DNA of 64,000 nt from CATQHP01 sp965214915 (GCA_965214915.1 CBDCCP010000001.1:1736001-1800000); one strand, 5' to 3'. Numbered from the stretch's first letter, positions 34,266-43,640 are shown. Numbers and translations: made by a program. The notes: a model not told the origin generated them from the letters alone.

Positions 34266-35042
34266 GTGAGCTTCTCTGCCCCCCCGGCCTTCTTGTTGCA
34301 AGCCGCCGCCGAAGAAGCCGTCGAGGCGGCGCCCGACATGGCGGAGCTGGCCTCGTCGGCTGTCGACCAATCCACGCTGCTGAGTCTTTTGCTCGAGAGC
34401 GGCCCGATCGGCCAGTTCGTGATACTGCTCCTGATCGTTATGTCCGTCCTTTCCTGGGCGGTCGCCTTTTCGAAATACTCGGCGCTCAAAAACGCGGTGA
34501 GGCAAAATCTGACTTTTTTGAAGGCGTTCCGCCGCGTCGGGAAGCTGGCCGACATGAATGCCGCCAGCGAGCAGTATCGGCCGGCGCCCATGGTGACGGT
34601 TTTCGATTACGGCTATGAAGAAGTCGCCCGCCAAGTCAACACCTACGGCCGCATCGTGAACCCCGATTCCATCGAACGGGCGCTCGCTCTTGCCGCCAGC
34701 GAAGAAACTTCGCGGCTGCGGCGCAGCTTGAGCCTGCTGGCGACGACCGCCTCGTCGGCGCCGTTCATCGGGCTCTTCGGTACCGTCTGGGGCGTGCTGG
34801 AAGCCTTCCGCGGATTGGGCCAGGCCGGCGGAGCGACGTTGCGGGCGGTTGCCCCGGGCATTGCCGAAGCGCTGATCGCAACGGCCTTCGGACTGTTTGC
34901 GGCGATCCCGGCGCTGATTTTCTTCAACATTTTTTCGGGGCAGGTGCGCGAGGTCCGCACGCGCATGAACGATTTCGGCCTCGAGTTCTTCAATCTTGCG
35001 GAAAGGGATTACGGAGAAAGCGATGGCGTTCGGAAAGCATAA
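34266..35042 (+). CDS. tolQ: TolQ/ExbB-family proton channel subunit
   Basis: The 258-residue protein starts at a GTG with AGGAAGAAC upstream. It has three membrane segments: FVILLLIVMSVLSWAVAF, then, around residues 155-180, LATTASSAPFIGLFGTVWGVLEAF, and ATAFGLFAAIPALIFFNIF. The G-L-F-G-T-V-W-G motif is the family signature. With TolR it forms the proton-driven motor that energises TolA during outer-membrane constriction and lipid balance. The order tolQ-R-A-B-pal-cpoB identifies it as TolQ rather than ExbB. The Rhs array ends about 120 bp upstream. Confidence 0.93.
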   Translation: MSFSAPPAFLLQAAAEEAVEAAPDMAELASSAVDQSTLLSLLLESGPIGQFVILLLIVMSVLSWAVAFSKYSALKNAVRQNLTFLKAFRRVGKLADMNAASEQYRPAPMVTVFDYGYEEVARQVNTYGRIVNPDSIERALALAASEETSRLRRSLSLLATTASSAPFIGLFGTVWGVLEAFRGLGQAGGATLRAVAPGIAEALIATAFGLFAAIPALIFFNIFSGQVREVRTRMNDFGLEFFNLAERDYGESDGVRKA

Positions 35043-35451
35043 CAACAACGATCCATCCGATGATCAAATTGCCGAGATCAACGTCACCCCGTTCGTCGAT
35101 GTCGTTCTGGTGCTGCTGATCATCTTCATGATTACGGCGGGCGTGGTGGAGTTCGGCCTTGAGATCGATGTCCCCCGCACCCGCGAGGTGGCCACCACGT
35201 CGAAGGACCTGGCCTACGTCAATATCACCTCCAGGGGAGAAGTTTTCTTCGGCGACGAGCCGGTCAGCGTTTACGATATCGCCGAACGGGCGAAGGAAAA
35301 GAACCCTGACGCCCCCGGCGTTTACTTGCGCGCGCATAGAACGACGCCGTGGGAAATCGTCGCTCCCGTCATCGCCGAGTGCGGCTCCAACGAAGTGATC
35401 GTCAACGTGGTCACGAAACCGCTGGCGCGCAACCCGAGGCCGCGCAGATGA
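35023..35451 (+). CDS. tolR: TolR/ExbD-family protein
   Basis: The chosen start is the ATG at 35023 (MAFGKHNNND), preceded by GGAGAAAG; it overlaps the tolQ end by 20 bp. A start at 34996 is possible but less likely. The 142 residues contain EINVTPFVDVVLVLLIIFMIT, with the membrane aspartate used in proton transfer, and a periplasmic domain ending VIVNVVTKPL. It is the partner of TolQ in the inner membrane. Confidence 0.93.
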   Translation: MAFGKHNNNDPSDDQIAEINVTPFVDVVLVLLIIFMITAGVVEFGLEIDVPRTREVATTSKDLAYVNITSRGEVFFGDEPVSVYDIAERAKEKNPDAPGVYLRAHRTTPWEIVAPVIAECGSNEVIVNVVTKPLARNPRPRR

Positions 35452-35482
35452 ACGCCGCCGCTGAACCGCAACGCTTGCTGCC

Positions 35483-36274
35483 ATGAGCGAAAGCCGCAGC
35501 CCGCTCCGCGCCAGGGGCGAGATGCGCCTGCCGCTGCTGGCCTCGGCGTCGTGCCACGGCGCTATTCTGTTCGCCTCGATCCTGTGGGGCGCGCTCAATC
35601 CGCCGATCGATCTGGGCAGCCCGGACGAAGGCGGCGGAAGCGGCATCGTAGCGGTGCAGGGCGTGCCGATCAACGTCGTCCGCGCCGAAGAAGAAAACCC
35701 CGTTGCCAACCCCAGCGAGCATACCGTACCCGCGCCCCAGGAGCGCCGGCGCGCGACCGAACTTGCAGCGCCGGAAGCCGCGGACGAACCTGAAGCGGTC
35801 CCGCTCAAAGAAACCGCCCGCCGCGAGGCCGAGCAGCAGCAGGAACGCTCGGTCGGCCAACGCAGCGCCCGCGACTCCGCGCCCAATCAGGTCAACTCCT
35901 CGCGTGGCGCGGCGGTCAACAGCCCCCTTTACAGCGGTTCGCCAAGCGGCCCCGGCGTCGGCTTCGGCGCGAAGGGGGGGCCGTTCGGCTCGCGCTTCGG
36001 CGCCTATGCTCAAATTTTGCAGCAAAAGGTTGCGCGGGAATGGCGTCGGACGTTGGGTCAGGTAGCCGGGACCTCGAGCAAGCCGGTGGTTGTTTCGTTC
36101 CGCATCCAACGCAGCGGGACGATCGACTCCATACGCGTCACGCAGACGAGCGGAAACCGCTCGCTGGATTATTCCGCCCACCGCGCGGTCGGCAACGCCA
36201 ATCCCTTGCGGCCCTTGCCGCCGGCGCTGGGCAGAGACTCTATCATGATCGAAATGCATTTTCGGTTGAAATAA
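35483..36274 (+). CDS. tolA: TolA/TonB-like energy-transducing protein
   Basis: The 263-residue protein has one N-terminal membrane anchor (ASASCHGAILFASILWGAL) and a Pro/Ala/Glu/Gln-rich spacer (AAPEAADEPEAVPL ... EAEQQQERS). The C-terminal TonB/TolA-type domain is VAREWRRTLGQVAGTSSKPVVVSFRIQRSGTIDSIRV ... SLDYSAHRAV. The spacer is shorter than in E. coli TolA and lacks its long Lys/Ala helix. Its position between tolR and tolB makes it the TolA equivalent that reaches the outer membrane and Pal. Confidence 0.85.
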   Translation: MSESRSPLRARGEMRLPLLASASCHGAILFASILWGALNPPIDLGSPDEGGGSGIVAVQGVPINVVRAEEENPVANPSEHTVPAPQERRRATELAAPEAADEPEAVPLKETARREAEQQQERSVGQRSARDSAPNQVNSSRGAAVNSPLYSGSPSGPGVGFGAKGGPFGSRFGAYAQILQQKVAREWRRTLGQVAGTSSKPVVVSFRIQRSGTIDSIRVTQTSGNRSLDYSAHRAVGNANPLRPLPPALGRDSIMIEMHFRLK

Positions 36275-36288
36275 AGGACAGGCGCCCC

Positions 36289-37659
36289 ATGAGATTCCGA
36301 TTCCTCTATGCATTTTCCTTGGCGTTTTCGCTTGCGGCGCAGCAGCCCGACGCGGTCATCGAGCTTACCGACGAGCAGCGCGACCCGCGCATTGCCGTGC
36401 CGGACATCCGCGGCCCCGTGGATGCCGCGGCAGCCGTTGACGAGTTCAACGACGAATTGTGGGAAGCGCTCGAAGCCTCCGGCCGGCTCGACATGGTGGC
36501 CAAAAGCTTTTACCCGCGCACCGCTCCGCGCAAACCGGAGGACCTGCAGATAGATGCCGACAGGCTGCCTGACGATCCCGGCGCCCGCGGACTCTGGCTC
36601 CTCGGTTGGGCCGACGCGCCCGTGCAAGCGCGTTATCTGGCGTACGGTCTGATCGACAAGGTCAACGACCGTCTCCGGTTGTCGGGCTATGTGTCGGACG
36701 TGACCCAGGAATCCCGGGCCGCTTCCTTCGTATTCGGCAAGCGCTATTATGCGGCCGTCAGCGAAGCCGGCGCCCGCGGCATGGCCTTCGACTTCTCACG
36801 CGACATTCTGCGCAACCTCGGCCTCGGCACGGGCTTGGCGGGCAGCCGCATTTACTACGTCCATCGCGACGAAGGCTCCAGTTTCAAAGAGATCTGGGCC
36901 ATGGACTACGACGGCAGCAACAAGCGGAAGCTCACGGATTACAAGAATCTGTGCCTCACGCCGGCGGTCTCGCAAGACGGCAGGCGCATCGCCTTCACGA
37001 CGTATGTCGAGGGGCTGCCCAAGATCTACGTGCATTCGCTGGAGACCAGCCGGCGGCTCACCTTCTACAACCAGGAAGCGTCGCTCAACACGACGCCGGC
37101 GTTCACGCCCGACAACCGCTCGCTCGCCTTCGCCTCGTCGGTCTCGGGCTTCAGCCAAATCTACATGGCGGACCTTGACGGCGGCAACCTGCGCAGGGTA
37201 TCGTATTCTCGATCGATTGACGTTCACCCGGCGATCAATCCTAAAACCGGAAGGCAGATTGCATTTGTTTCCGGCGCATCCGGCCCCCCGCAAGTTTATG
37301 TGATGGACATTGACGGGGTAAATCGGCGAAGATTGTCGGGAGGAGGAGGAGACGCCGTTCAGCCGGCATGGGATCCCGCGGGCGAGAGAATTGTTTTCTC
37401 CTGGACGCGCGGATACGAGATTGGCAACTATAATATCTTTCTGGTCGACGTCGCCACGAGGAAGTACACGCAGTTGACGCACAGCGCGGGGAGAAACGAG
37501 CACCCCTACTTCGCGCCGAGCGGAACGCACATTGTTTTTTCCAGCGACCGATTAGGCGGAGCAGGAACGCAGATCTGGACGATGCGGGCGGACGGCACGC
37601 AATTGAAGCAACTTACCAGCCGGGGGGTCAACGAGTCCCCGGTATGGGCGTTGCAATAA
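36289..37659 (+). CDS. tolB: Tol-Pal system beta-propeller protein TolB
   Basis: The frame is open from 36040, but the real start is the ATG at 36289, 14 bp after tolA, giving 456 residues with a signal peptide (MRFRFLYAFSLAFSLAAQQ). The N-terminal domain covers residues about 20-170. A WD40-like propeller follows, with repeated units such as IWAMDYDGSNKRKLTDY, IYMADLDGGNLRRVSY, VYVMDIDGVNRRRLSGG and IWTMRADGTQLKQLTSRG. TolB is periplasmic and binds Pal and TolA. Confidence 0.94.
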   Translation: MRFRFLYAFSLAFSLAAQQPDAVIELTDEQRDPRIAVPDIRGPVDAAAAVDEFNDELWEALEASGRLDMVAKSFYPRTAPRKPEDLQIDADRLPDDPGARGLWLLGWADAPVQARYLAYGLIDKVNDRLRLSGYVSDVTQESRAASFVFGKRYYAAVSEAGARGMAFDFSRDILRNLGLGTGLAGSRIYYVHRDEGSSFKEIWAMDYDGSNKRKLTDYKNLCLTPAVSQDGRRIAFTTYVEGLPKIYVHSLETSRRLTFYNQEASLNTTPAFTPDNRSLAFASSVSGFSQIYMADLDGGNLRRVSYSRSIDVHPAINPKTGRQIAFVSGASGPPQVYVMDIDGVNRRRLSGGGGDAVQPAWDPAGERIVFSWTRGYEIGNYNIFLVDVATRKYTQLTHSAGRNEHPYFAPSGTHIVFSSDRLGGAGTQIWTMRADGTQLKQLTSRGVNESPVWALQ

Positions 37660-37724
37660 ACCGGTCTGCAACGAAGAATGAGTTGACGAGACCGGAGATT
37701 CTTGGAAGCGAGAGGTAAGATTTG

Positions 37725-38504
37725 ATGCAACGCAAAAAACAAGTTGCGCTGATTCTGTTCAGCATTTTATTGGCGCTGTTCGCCGTAGGCTGCAAGAAGG
37801 AGCCGCCCCCGTCGCCCCCGCCGCCCCCGCCCCCGCCGGCTCCCGAGCCGGCGCCTGAAGCCAGCGTGAGCATTACCGCCGAGCCGAGCTCGATCGAGCG
37901 TGGAAAGTCGGCAACGCTCAAATGGAGTTCGACCAACGCCGTGAGCGCGTCGCTCAACCAAGGCATCGGCGCAGTCGCCGTCAGTGGGTCCCGCGAAGTC
38001 TTTCCGACGAGGACGACCGAATACGTCATCACTGTCAAGAACAAGGACGGCAAGGAAGCGACAGCGGCCGCCGAAGTTACCGTCCGCGCTCCGCCGCCCC
38101 CGCCGCCGCCGCCGAAGCCGAAGCCGGACCTGCGCGAGGCGTTCACCGGCATGGTCAACGGCGGCGAGATCAAAGACGCGTTCTTCGACTACGACAAGAG
38201 CGATATCCGCTCCGACGCCGAAGTTGCGCTGCGCGGCAACGCAACGGCGCTCAAGAAGCTCATCAACGAGTATTCGGCCGCGGCGTTCCTGATCGAGGGC
38301 CACTGCGACGAGCGCGGCACCACGGAATACAACCTCGCGCTAGGCGACCGCCGCACCAAAGCCGCCCGCGATTTCCTCGTCAACCTGGGCGTTCCGGCGA
38401 GCAAGCTTTCGTCGATCAGCCTGGGCGAAGAGCGGCCGCAATGCACCGAGCAGACGGAAGCGTGTTACCAGCGCAACCGCCGCGCGCATCTGACGCTCAA
38501 GTAG
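37725..38504 (+). CDS. pal: Peptidoglycan-associated lipoprotein Pal with an extra Ig-like domain
   Basis: The ATG at 37725 (after GAGAGGTAAGA) gives 259 residues. The lipobox is FAVGC with Cys23. It is followed by a Pro-rich tract and an Ig-like/CARDB-like module of about 75 residues (SVSITAEPSSIERGKSATLKW ... EYVITVKNKDG). A second Pro/Lys linker leads to the OmpA-like domain (FFDYDKSDIRSDAEVAL, then IEGHCDERGTTEYNLALGDRRTKAARDFL), which binds meso-DAP of the cell wall. Standard Pal (about 170 residues) lacks the Ig-like insert. The gene closes the core Tol-Pal operon. Confidence 0.92.
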   Translation: MQRKKQVALILFSILLALFAVGCKKEPPPSPPPPPPPPAPEPAPEASVSITAEPSSIERGKSATLKWSSTNAVSASLNQGIGAVAVSGSREVFPTRTTEYVITVKNKDGKEATAAAEVTVRAPPPPPPPPKPKPDLREAFTGMVNGGEIKDAFFDYDKSDIRSDAEVALRGNATALKKLINEYSAAAFLIEGHCDERGTTEYNLALGDRRTKAARDFLVNLGVPASKLSSISLGEERPQCTEQTEACYQRNRRAHLTLK

Positions 38505-38534
38505 CCGCCTGCGGAAGGCGCGCTAAACTCTTTT

Positions 38535-38560
38535 CGGGGAGGGCCGCTCGGCCCTCCCCG
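38535..38560. terminator. Strong GC hairpin between pal and cpoB
   Basis: Perfect 11-bp inverted repeat CGGGGAGGGCC / GGCCCTCCCCG with a GCTC loop. No T-run follows on the plus strand. It could partly terminate transcription or stabilise the upstream mRNA. Confidence 0.5.
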
Positions 38561-38664
38561 GCTATGGTGAAAGTTCAGCGGTTCAAGCGCCCTTAAGTGG
38601 ATGCTCCGTACCGCAACCGAGTGCATGTCTGAAACGTCTTTCTTTGTTTGAGGACTGTGGCCCG

Positions 38665-39561
38665 ATGAATATCCCGAAGAAGCTCGTGGCGAGCATGCGA
38701 ACGCTTCTTATGCCGGCCGCGGGCTTGCTTTTGCTCGTCCAGCCGCCGCCCGTTTCCGCGCAGAGCAGGGCGCTTGTCCAACTCCAGCGGGACATGGCCT
38801 TGCTGCAAGACTCGATGCAGCAACTCGACCGGCAAAACTCCGCGCGGCTGGCCGGCCTCGAAGCCCTGCTCAAGCAAAACCTGGAAAAGCAGGACAAGTT
38901 GAATGCCGCCCTTGTTGTCATCGAGCGGAATATATCCAAGCAGGGCGACTCGCTCATCGGGCCGATGAACTCGACCGCGGCGAAGGTCGATGCGCTCGCC
39001 GACCGATTCGACAGACTCAGGTCCGCCGCCGAAGAAACCAACGCCATGGTCGAACGCTTGCGGCAGGAAGTCGATGACATCAAGACGCATCTGACGACTC
39101 TGCCCCCGCCGGCATTCGAAGAGGGCGAGGAGGGCGCAGTATCCGACGGCAGCCCCGTCAACGCGAGCGAAGCGATCTACCAAGGCGGAATGAGCGCCTA
39201 TCTTCGCGGCAACCTCGAGCTCGCGCGCAACCAGTTCCGCGATTACCTCGATCTGTACCCGGAGCACTCGAGGGCGGCTGCAGCGCAATACTTCATTGGC
39301 CAGACTTACTACGCCGACGGCAACTACGACGAAGCCGCCAAGAACTTCGATCTGGTGTTGGAGAAATACTCTGCCGGAGAGTTGGTTATGGCCGACGCCC
39401 ACTATAAGAAGGGCATGGCCTTGTTGAATCTCAGTCGCGGCGACGATGCGGCCAAGGAATTTCAGGCCGTGTTGAAGCGTTTCCCCAACAGCAGCATTGC
39501 CTCCAACGCCGAAGCCCAACTCGCGGCTATGGCCGAGGCGAAGCCTTCGCCGTTGCGCTAA
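38665..39561 (+). CDS. cpoB: Cell division coordinator CpoB / YbgF
   Basis: The ATG at 38665 is used; it has a clear signal peptide (ASMRTLLMPAAGLLLLVQPPPVSAQ) and 298 residues. The mature part begins with a coiled coil (ALVQLQRDMALLQDSMQQLD...), followed by a middle spacer and C-terminal TPRs (IYQGGMSAYLRGNLELARNQFRDYL, AAAQYFIGQTYYADGNYDEAAKNF and HYKKGMALLNL). CpoB links Tol-Pal to peptidoglycan synthesis. It is separated from pal by 160 bp including a hairpin. Confidence 0.92.
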   Translation: MNIPKKLVASMRTLLMPAAGLLLLVQPPPVSAQSRALVQLQRDMALLQDSMQQLDRQNSARLAGLEALLKQNLEKQDKLNAALVVIERNISKQGDSLIGPMNSTAAKVDALADRFDRLRSAAEETNAMVERLRQEVDDIKTHLTTLPPPAFEEGEEGAVSDGSPVNASEAIYQGGMSAYLRGNLELARNQFRDYLDLYPEHSRAAAAQYFIGQTYYADGNYDEAAKNFDLVLEKYSAGELVMADAHYKKGMALLNLSRGDDAAKEFQAVLKRFPNSSIASNAEAQLAAMAEAKPSPLR

Positions 39562-39745
39562 CGCGGCAGCCCCGCGCCGCAACAAGAATCCCGCCGTCGG
39601 CCAACCGGCTGTTGTGTTGTGCTCGATTCCGCGCGCTTACCCAGGATAAGCGGGGGCGCGGGAGAACCTGCGGCCGAGGATTTCTTTCGCCGGGCGAATT
39701 TCACGGGAAAGAGAGGGGAAAAGTAATAAACGCGGCGGAAAATCA

Positions 39746-39773
39746 TTGACCCCCTCCCGGGAGGGAGTATTTT
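39746..39773 (+). promoter_or_regulatory. Probable promoter of the TonB-dependent protein with a palindromic spacer
   Basis: The -35 is TTGACC (39746-39751) and the -10 is TATTTT (39768-39773), with a 16-bp spacer. The spacer contains a perfect 14-bp palindrome CCCTCCCGGGAGGG (39752-39765), a plausible repressor site. The start codon is 53 bp after the -10, with AAGGAGG as the ribosome site. The rest of 39562-39825 shows nothing further. Confidence 0.55.
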
Positions 39774-39825
39774 AAGAGTGGCGCGATAGTCAAGATTCAA
39801 ATTCCACCCTAAGGAGGATTTTCCG

Positions 39826-42800
39826 ATGAACGCACCAGCCGTCCGCCTTGCGGCTCTCGCGGGTTTTCTCATCTTTGCCTCCGGACCCTTGACGGCTCAG
39901 GTCGACACGGGAGTTCTTTCCGGGTATGTCTATGACGATTCGGGGGCCGTGATTCCCGCCTCCCAAGTGATGGTGCATAACACCGGCGCCAATTACCGGC
40001 TCAACCTGGAAACGAACGCGGCAGGTTTGTACGTCACGCCGCCTCTGCGGCCGGGAACCTACCGGGTCACCGTACAGTCGGAGGGATTTCTGACAGCGGC
40101 GAAAGAGGTTGTGCTGCACCTTTCCGAGCGGCTCGCTGTCGATTTCACGCTGCAGATCGGGGCGGTGACGGAGTCCGTTACCGTCGAAGAGGTCGGGGAA
40201 ACCTTGCAGACCGAAACGACGACGCTCAGCACCCTGCGAACCGAGAGAGAGGTCAAGGAACTTCCGGTGAACAGCCGCAATTTCGCCGAGTTGCTGCGCT
40301 TCAGCGCCGGGGTCGTGCCGGGTCAATCGCAAGCCGGCGGGTTGCCGCTGTCGCAATCGCGCGGCAATACGACGAGCAGCGTGAACGGCAACGACTTCCG
40401 CGACAACAATTTCTCTCTCGACGGGATACAGAACAACAGCAACCACAACGGCCAGGGGCTCATGAATTTCATCGAGGTCGAAGCGATCGATCACTACCGC
40501 GTCGAGACATCCGTCCCCGATGCGCGCTTCGGCCGCTCGGGCGCCACCATCAATGTGGGTTACAAGTCGGGAACCAACGAGTTCCACGGCGTGCTGTTTC
40601 ACTTCCTGCGCAACGACAAGCTCGACGCGCGCAACTTTTTCGCGCGCGGGCCCAAAGCCCCGCTGAAGCGCAACTTCTACGGCGGGACCTTCGGCGGGCC
40701 GCTGGGCGGCAAGGAAGCCAAGACGTTCTTCTTCCTGTCGTACGAAGGCCAACGCAGCAGACAGGGCATCACGCACTTGTCGACAGTGCCGACCGAGCCC
40801 ATGAAAGACGGCGACTTCGGTCAGTTGCTCTCCGCCGGTAGGCCGGTTACGATCTTCGATCCGTTGACGCAGCGGGCGAACCCGGACGGGGGGCCTGCCG
40901 TCCGCGACCCGTTCGCGGACAATCGCATCCCGGCCGCCCGCTTCAGCCCGCAAGGCAAAGGCGTGATCGATATTTACCCGCAGGCGAACCTCGCCGGTCT
41001 GGCGACGAATTTCGGGACAACGTCTTCGCAACCGACAAACGGCGATCAGGGCACGGCCAAGGTCGATCGCGACTTCGGCGACGGCTCGCGCGCCTTCTTC
41101 CGCTTGACCAAGGCGCATTGGGAGTTCGTCGATTCCAGTCGTCAAGTGCTGACTCCGGAAGCCACGCCGTTCATCGGCATTGCAGTGCCGTTCTGGCAGG
41201 CGGTGGCGAGCTACACGAAGGTGATTTCGCCGCGCACCGTCAACCAGATTCGAGTGGGTTTCTCGCGGCAGCCGCTGGTCAGCAGCAGCCTCAACGGAGG
41301 CCGCAACGTGGCCGAGTCGCTGGGCATTCCCAATGTCAACGTCGATGAGTTTTCAACCGGACTTTCGCAGATGGACATTACGGGCATGGCCCGGCTGGGG
41401 GATTTTCAGTTCCGCCCGGCCGTGATCGTGTCCAACAACTTTCAGGTCAGCGACAATCTCGATGTCAACCGCGCAAACCATTCGCTCAAGACGGGCTTCG
41501 AGGTCGTTCGCCGGCAGACGAATGTTTTTCAGGCGCAACGCCCCCGCGGCCGTTTTCAATTCGCGCCGCTCTACACCAACAACCCGGCGCGAAGACGCGA
41601 CACCGGTTTCGGAGCGGCGGAACTTTTGCTCGGAGCGCCGCGCCGCATCGACCTGAACGGCATCGTCGGCACGCGCGGGCTGCGGCGCAGCGATTGGGGC
41701 TTTTACGTACAGGACGACTGGAAAATCACGCCTCGGCTTACGCTCAACCTCGGCATGCGCTACGAATTTTCGGACGATTATCCGCAGTCGGAAGTCAACA
41801 ACCGCATGATGCAGTTCGACATCGCGGCGGGAGCCCCGGCGCCGATCGACAGCGGCAGCGGCGTCGGCACGGATCTGAACAATTTTGCCCCTCGGGCAGG
41901 CTTGGCGTTTCGGGTTAGCGGCGAGACGGTCGTCCGCGCGGCGTACGGCGTTTACTACTCGATGATTCCGATTGCTCTGGGGGGAACCTTGGCCTCGAAT
42001 CCGCCCTTCTTCGTGAATACCGCGGTCGTCAACAACCAGAACCGATTCGCGTCCGCGCGCACCTTGGCGGACGGCCCGCTGCGCACCAGCGATCCGAATG
42101 CCCGCAATCAGCGCCGGCGCGGCATCGCCGAGGATTTCAAGCTGCCCTACATTCAACAATGGAACCTGGCGCTGCAGCAGCGGCTTCCCGGACGGCAGCA
42201 GATCACGATCTCCTATGTGGGTTCCAAGGGAACGGGGCTGGCGCAGGGCGTCGATCTGAATCAGCCCGTCCCCGGCGACGGGGCCGTCTCGAGCCGCCGC
42301 CGCTGGCCGGAGCACGCCGCCGTGCTCGTCAATCACAGCCGCGGCCACTACTCCTACCACTCGCTGCAAACCACGCTCGTCCGGCGCTTCTCGGGAGGAC
42401 ACTATCAACTCGCATATACCTACAGCCACTGTATCGACGACCGCAGCATAGGCGGCACGCCTATCGACAACCTGGCGCTGGCCAAGGGAAACTGCGGCTT
42501 CGACCTGCGGCAGAATCTGCGCGCCACCTGGGGCTGGGAACTGCCTTTCGGACGAGGCAAAGCCGCCGGCGGGAATATCAGCCCGGCGCTGAACCATTTT
42601 GTCGGCGGTTGGCAGCTCAATGGGGGAGTGAGTCTCTATAGCGGCCTCCCATTCAGCGTCGCCGCGGGCAGCAACACCTTGAACAACGGGGTCGGCGGCG
42701 TGCGCGCCGACCGGCTGAGCGACGGCAACCTGCCCAACGATCGGCGCACGGTGTGGCGCTGGTTCGACACGGATGCTTTCGCCGACCCGGGATTTCGGCT

Positions 42801-43074
42801 CTACGGCAACGCGGGCGTCAATATTCTCGAAGGGCCGGGAACCCGGCAGATCGACTTGTCGATTTTCAAGCACTTCCAGGTAACGGAGAAAGTGCGGCTG
42901 CAGTTCCGCGCGGAATTTTTCAATGCGTTCAATACGCCGCAGTTCAACAACCCTAACGGCGCGCGGGTTAGGGTTGGGACGGGGGCGTTCGGACGCATCA
43001 CCCGCGCAGGCAGCGAACCTACGCTGCAACGAACGCAGCGGCAAATCCAGATGGCTCTGAAATTGTTCTTTTAG
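39826..43074 (+). CDS. TonB-dependent outer membrane protein with carboxypeptidase-regulatory-like domain (Oar-like)
   Basis: The 1082-residue protein has a signal peptide (VRLAALAGFLIFASGPLTAQ). An N-terminal CarboxypepD_reg-type beta domain (GVLSGYVYDDSGAVIPASQVMV ... YVTPPLRPGTYRVTV) precedes a plug-like region (TLRTEREVKELPVNSRNFAELL). A long beta-barrel ends in a terminal phenylalanine (MALKLFF). Barrel segments such as YVQDDWKITPRLTLNLGMRYEF are typical. These Oar-like proteins are greatly expanded in Acidobacteriota and are thought to take up glycans or export small proteins. The ribosome site AAGGAGG is perfect, so expression may be high. Ligand unknown. It is directly downstream of Tol-Pal but has its own promoter. 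Confidence 0.9.
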   Translation: MNAPAVRLAALAGFLIFASGPLTAQVDTGVLSGYVYDDSGAVIPASQVMVHNTGANYRLNLETNAAGLYVTPPLRPGTYRVTVQSEGFLTAAKEVVLHLSERLAVDFTLQIGAVTESVTVEEVGETLQTETTTLSTLRTEREVKELPVNSRNFAELLRFSAGVVPGQSQAGGLPLSQSRGNTTSSVNGNDFRDNNFSLDGIQNNSNHNGQGLMNFIEVEAIDHYRVETSVPDARFGRSGATINVGYKSGTNEFHGVLFHFLRNDKLDARNFFARGPKAPLKRNFYGGTFGGPLGGKEAKTFFFLSYEGQRSRQGITHLSTVPTEPMKDGDFGQLLSAGRPVTIFDPLTQRANPDGGPAVRDPFADNRIPAARFSPQGKGVIDIYPQANLAGLATNFGTTSSQPTNGDQGTAKVDRDFGDGSRAFFRLTKAHWEFVDSSRQVLTPEATPFIGIAVPFWQAVASYTKVISPRTVNQIRVGFSRQPLVSSSLNGGRNVAESLGIPNVNVDEFSTGLSQMDITGMARLGDFQFRPAVIVSNNFQVSDNLDVNRANHSLKTGFEVVRRQTNVFQAQRPRGRFQFAPLYTNNPARRRDTGFGAAELLLGAPRRIDLNGIVGTRGLRRSDWGFYVQDDWKITPRLTLNLGMRYEFSDDYPQSEVNNRMMQFDIAAGAPAPIDSGSGVGTDLNNFAPRAGLAFRVSGETVVRAAYGVYYSMIPIALGGTLASNPPFFVNTAVVNNQNRFASARTLADGPLRTSDPNARNQRRRGIAEDFKLPYIQQWNLALQQRLPGRQQITISYVGSKGTGLAQGVDLNQPVPGDGAVSSRRRWPEHAAVLVNHSRGHYSYHSLQTTLVRRFSGGHYQLAYTYSHCIDDRSIGGTPIDNLALAKGNCGFDLRQNLRATWGWELPFGRGKAAGGNISPALNHFVGGWQLNGGVSLYSGLPFSVAAGSNTLNNGVGGVRADRLSDGNLPNDRRTVWRWFDTDAFADPGFRLYGNAGVNILEGPGTRQIDLSIFKHFQVTEKVRLQFRAEFFNAFNTPQFNNPNGARVRVGTGAFGRITRAGSEPTLQRTQRQIQMALKLFF

Positions 43075-43195
43075 TCTTGGGGGCGTCCGCGCATTTTTGC
43101 CGCCGGCCGAGCGGCCCGTTGAACGGGTTCCGCAACAAGCCGTACCGCCTTTTTGTCATCCGTTCGACACCGGACGGCGCCTATACTCGTATTCG

Positions 43196-43618
43196 ATGAC
43201 GGCTTCGCCGAAGGAGAAGGTGCTGTTCCTCTGCACGGGAAACTCATGCCGCAGTCAGATGGCCGAGGGGCTGCTGCGCGCGATGGCCGGCGGGCGTTAC
43301 GCCGTTTTTTCCGCCGGAACGCGGCCGCACGGCGTAAATCCCGACGCCGTGCGCGCCATGCGCGAAGTCGGCATCGATATCTCGCAACAGCAATCGCAAC
43401 ATGTCGATGAATTTTTGAACGCGGGCATCGACCGCGTGATTACGGTTTGCGACAACGCCAAAGAAAGTTGCCCCGTTTTCCCCGGAAACATTGACGCGAT
43501 CCATTGGCGCTTCGAAGATCCGGCGACGGCGATAGGCGGCGATGAGGCGCGTATGGCCGTTTTTCGGCGCGTGCGGGATGAAATAGACGCCGCGCTGCGC
43601 AACTGGCTCGAGCGCTGA
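43196..43618 (+). CDS. arsC: Thioredoxin-type arsenate reductase / low-molecular-weight phosphatase-like
   Basis: The chosen ATG at 43196 gives 140 residues; the frame is open 99 bp further up without family features. The phosphatase loop is C13-TGNSC-R19 with SQMAEG. Two further cysteines, C85 and C92 (VITVCDNAKESCPVF), match the three-cysteine redox relay of thioredoxin-coupled ArsC. This favours arsenate reductase over protein tyrosine phosphatase. No ars operon partners are adjacent, so the physiological role is uncertain. Confidence 0.85.
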   Translation: MTASPKEKVLFLCTGNSCRSQMAEGLLRAMAGGRYAVFSAGTRPHGVNPDAVRAMREVGIDISQQQSQHVDEFLNAGIDRVITVCDNAKESCPVFPGNIDAIHWRFEDPATAIGGDEARMAVFRRVRDEIDAALRNWLER

Positions 43619-43640
43619 TTGCCGGCCTCCGGGCCGCAAC

